Assembly: GCA_947449515.1 (NCBI GenBank)
Contig: CANFSD010000111.1
Span: 1-5,820 of the forward strand
Reading direction: 5' to 3'
DNA: 5,820 nt
Source of the DNA: Bacteroidota bacterium
GTDB lineage: Bacteria; Bacteroidota; Bacteroidia; UKL13-3
Part shown: positions 5,010 to 5,820 of the stretch, piece by piece
Layout of the letters: each line of letters starts with the position of its first letter
Numbering within the stretch: position 1 is the stretch's first letter
Notes under the pieces: model-generated
What the model was told of the DNA's origin: nothing
What the model saw: only the letters and a program-made list of their open reading frames with translations
The model's database searches: none
Translations under genes and position numbers: made by a program

Positions 5010-5820
5010 TTACAATTTCACGCAAACATTTTTCATTTCAGTAAAGAAACGCAGGGCTTCCCAACCGCCTTCGCGACCAACGCCACTTTGCTTCATGCCA
5101 CCAAAAGGGGTGCGTAAATCACGCAATAACCAACAGTTAATCCATACTATGCCACTTTTTATTTGGGCCGCAACCCTGTGTGCTTTATTTAAATTTTCTG
5201 TCCAAATGGTACAAGCCAAACCATAGCTTGTGCTATTTGCCATTTCCAAAACCTCTTCTTCTGAATCAAAAGCTTGAATGGTAACTACAGGACCAAAAAT
5301 TTCTTCTTGGTTGGTTCGGCATAAATGACCCAAACCTTCCACTACAGTAGGTGCTATAAAATAGCCATTGGCGCAACGGCCCTCTGGAGAAACAGCATTC
5401 CCTCCACACAAAATAGTTCCTCCCTCCTCTTTTGCCAATTCAATATAACTTAAGACTTTTTCAAAATGCATTTTGCTAGCAATGGCGCCAACCTTGGTTT
5501 GATCCAAAAGTGGATCTCCCACTTGCAATTGCTTTACTTCGGCAATGAATGCTGTTTTAAATTTCTCGTAAATAGCACGTTCAATGTAGATGCGTGAACC
5601 ACATAAACAAATTTCGCCTTGGTTAGTAAAACTGGCACGAACACTTTCTTTTACCGTTTTTTCAAAATCACAATCGGCAAAAATGATATTTGGATTTTTA
5701 CCACCCAATTCTAAAGACAATTTCTTAAACATGGGTGCAGCTACACGGGCAATTTCTGCACCTGTTTTGGTTCCACCGGTAAATGAAATGGTAGAAATTT
5801 TAGGGTGCGCAACCATTGCC
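5010..5820 (-). CDS. Aldehyde dehydrogenase, muconate-semialdehyde type (5' part missing)
   Basis: The last 269 residues of an NAD(P)-dependent aldehyde dehydrogenase are visible. The family is usually about 480-500 residues, so the N-terminal 40-45% lies beyond the right edge. Counting from the Met at 5816, the motifs are ISFTGGTKTG (10-19, Rossmann loop), LELGGK (35-40, general base Glu36), NQGEICLCGSR (65-75, nucleophile Cys70), EEIFGPV (171-177, cofactor-binding Glu and Phe), and NCWLLRDLRTPFGG then SGVGREGG (227-251). The Arg-rich NxWxxRDLRTPFGG segment is characteristic of 2-aminomuconate and 2-hydroxymuconate semialdehyde dehydrogenases. These oxidise the ring-cleavage semialdehyde in tryptophan/kynurenine or catechol breakdown. 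The pathway assignment is inference, because no neighbour from such a pathway is visible. The Met at 5816 is internal, not a start: the frame continues upstream and the conserved fold requires it. Confidence 0.9.
   Translation of the reverse strand, partial: AMVAHPKISTISFTGGTKTGAEIARVAAPMFKKLSLELGGKNPNIIFADCDFEKTVKESVRASFTNQGEICLCGSRIYIERAIYEKFKTAFIAEVKQLQVGDPLLDQTKVGAIASKMHFEKVLSYIELAKEEGGTILCGGNAVSPEGRCANGYFIAPTVVEGLGHLCRTNQEEIFGPVVTIQAFDSEEEVLEMANSTSYGLACTIWTENLNKAHRVAAQIKSGIVWINCWLLRDLRTPFGGMKQSGVGREGGWEALRFFTEMKNVCVKL

Overview
This is an AT-rich stretch of a Bacteroidota chromosome. The evidence is a large secreted protein with a type IX secretion (T9SS) C-terminal sorting domain, promoter boxes of the Bacteroidota type (TAnnTTTG), A-rich sequence instead of Shine-Dalgarno sites before starts, and a DUF3467 protein and MarC-like protein of the kind seen in that phylum. 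The exact order or genus cannot be read from the window. Nothing points to phage, plasmid, insertion sequence, CRISPR, tRNA or rRNA content, and no gene-free stretch is longer than about 50 bases.

Layout. From 4055 leftwards on the minus strand runs one compact gene string. It begins with a membrane-anchored protein of three PASTA domains (GTG start, 3249-3995). Next is a 948-residue T9SS cargo protein (403-3249), whose ATG overlaps the PASTA stop codon in a TAATG junction. A single-domain rhodanese (80-385) follows, and then the first 22 codons of a probable exported or membrane protein with a TTG start (1-67), cut by the window edge. On the plus strand, diverging from the PASTA gene, is a six-helix MarC/UPF0056-type membrane protein (4046-4606). 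Converging on it from the right are a small DUF3467 protein (4648-4959) and, further upstream on the same minus strand, the C-terminal part of an aldehyde dehydrogenase (5010-5820, 5' end outside the window). The dehydrogenase resembles the 2-aminomuconate / 2-hydroxymuconate semialdehyde dehydrogenase group.

How the parts relate. The PASTA gene and the cargo gene look co-transcribed and translationally coupled, which suggests a shared cell-envelope or surface role. The rhodanese may simply be carried on the same transcript. The most distinctive non-coding feature is the divergent control region at 4024-4043. It is a perfect 8-bp inverted repeat around CTAT that places a TAnnTTTG box on each strand, and the two boxes share their TA. 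The plus-strand box lies five bases before the marC-like ATG and so predicts a leaderless transcript.

I see no strongly novel multi-gene system. The best leads are the shared-box divergent promoter, the threefold internal module repeat in the cargo protein, and the unexplained coupling of a PASTA protein to a T9SS cargo.
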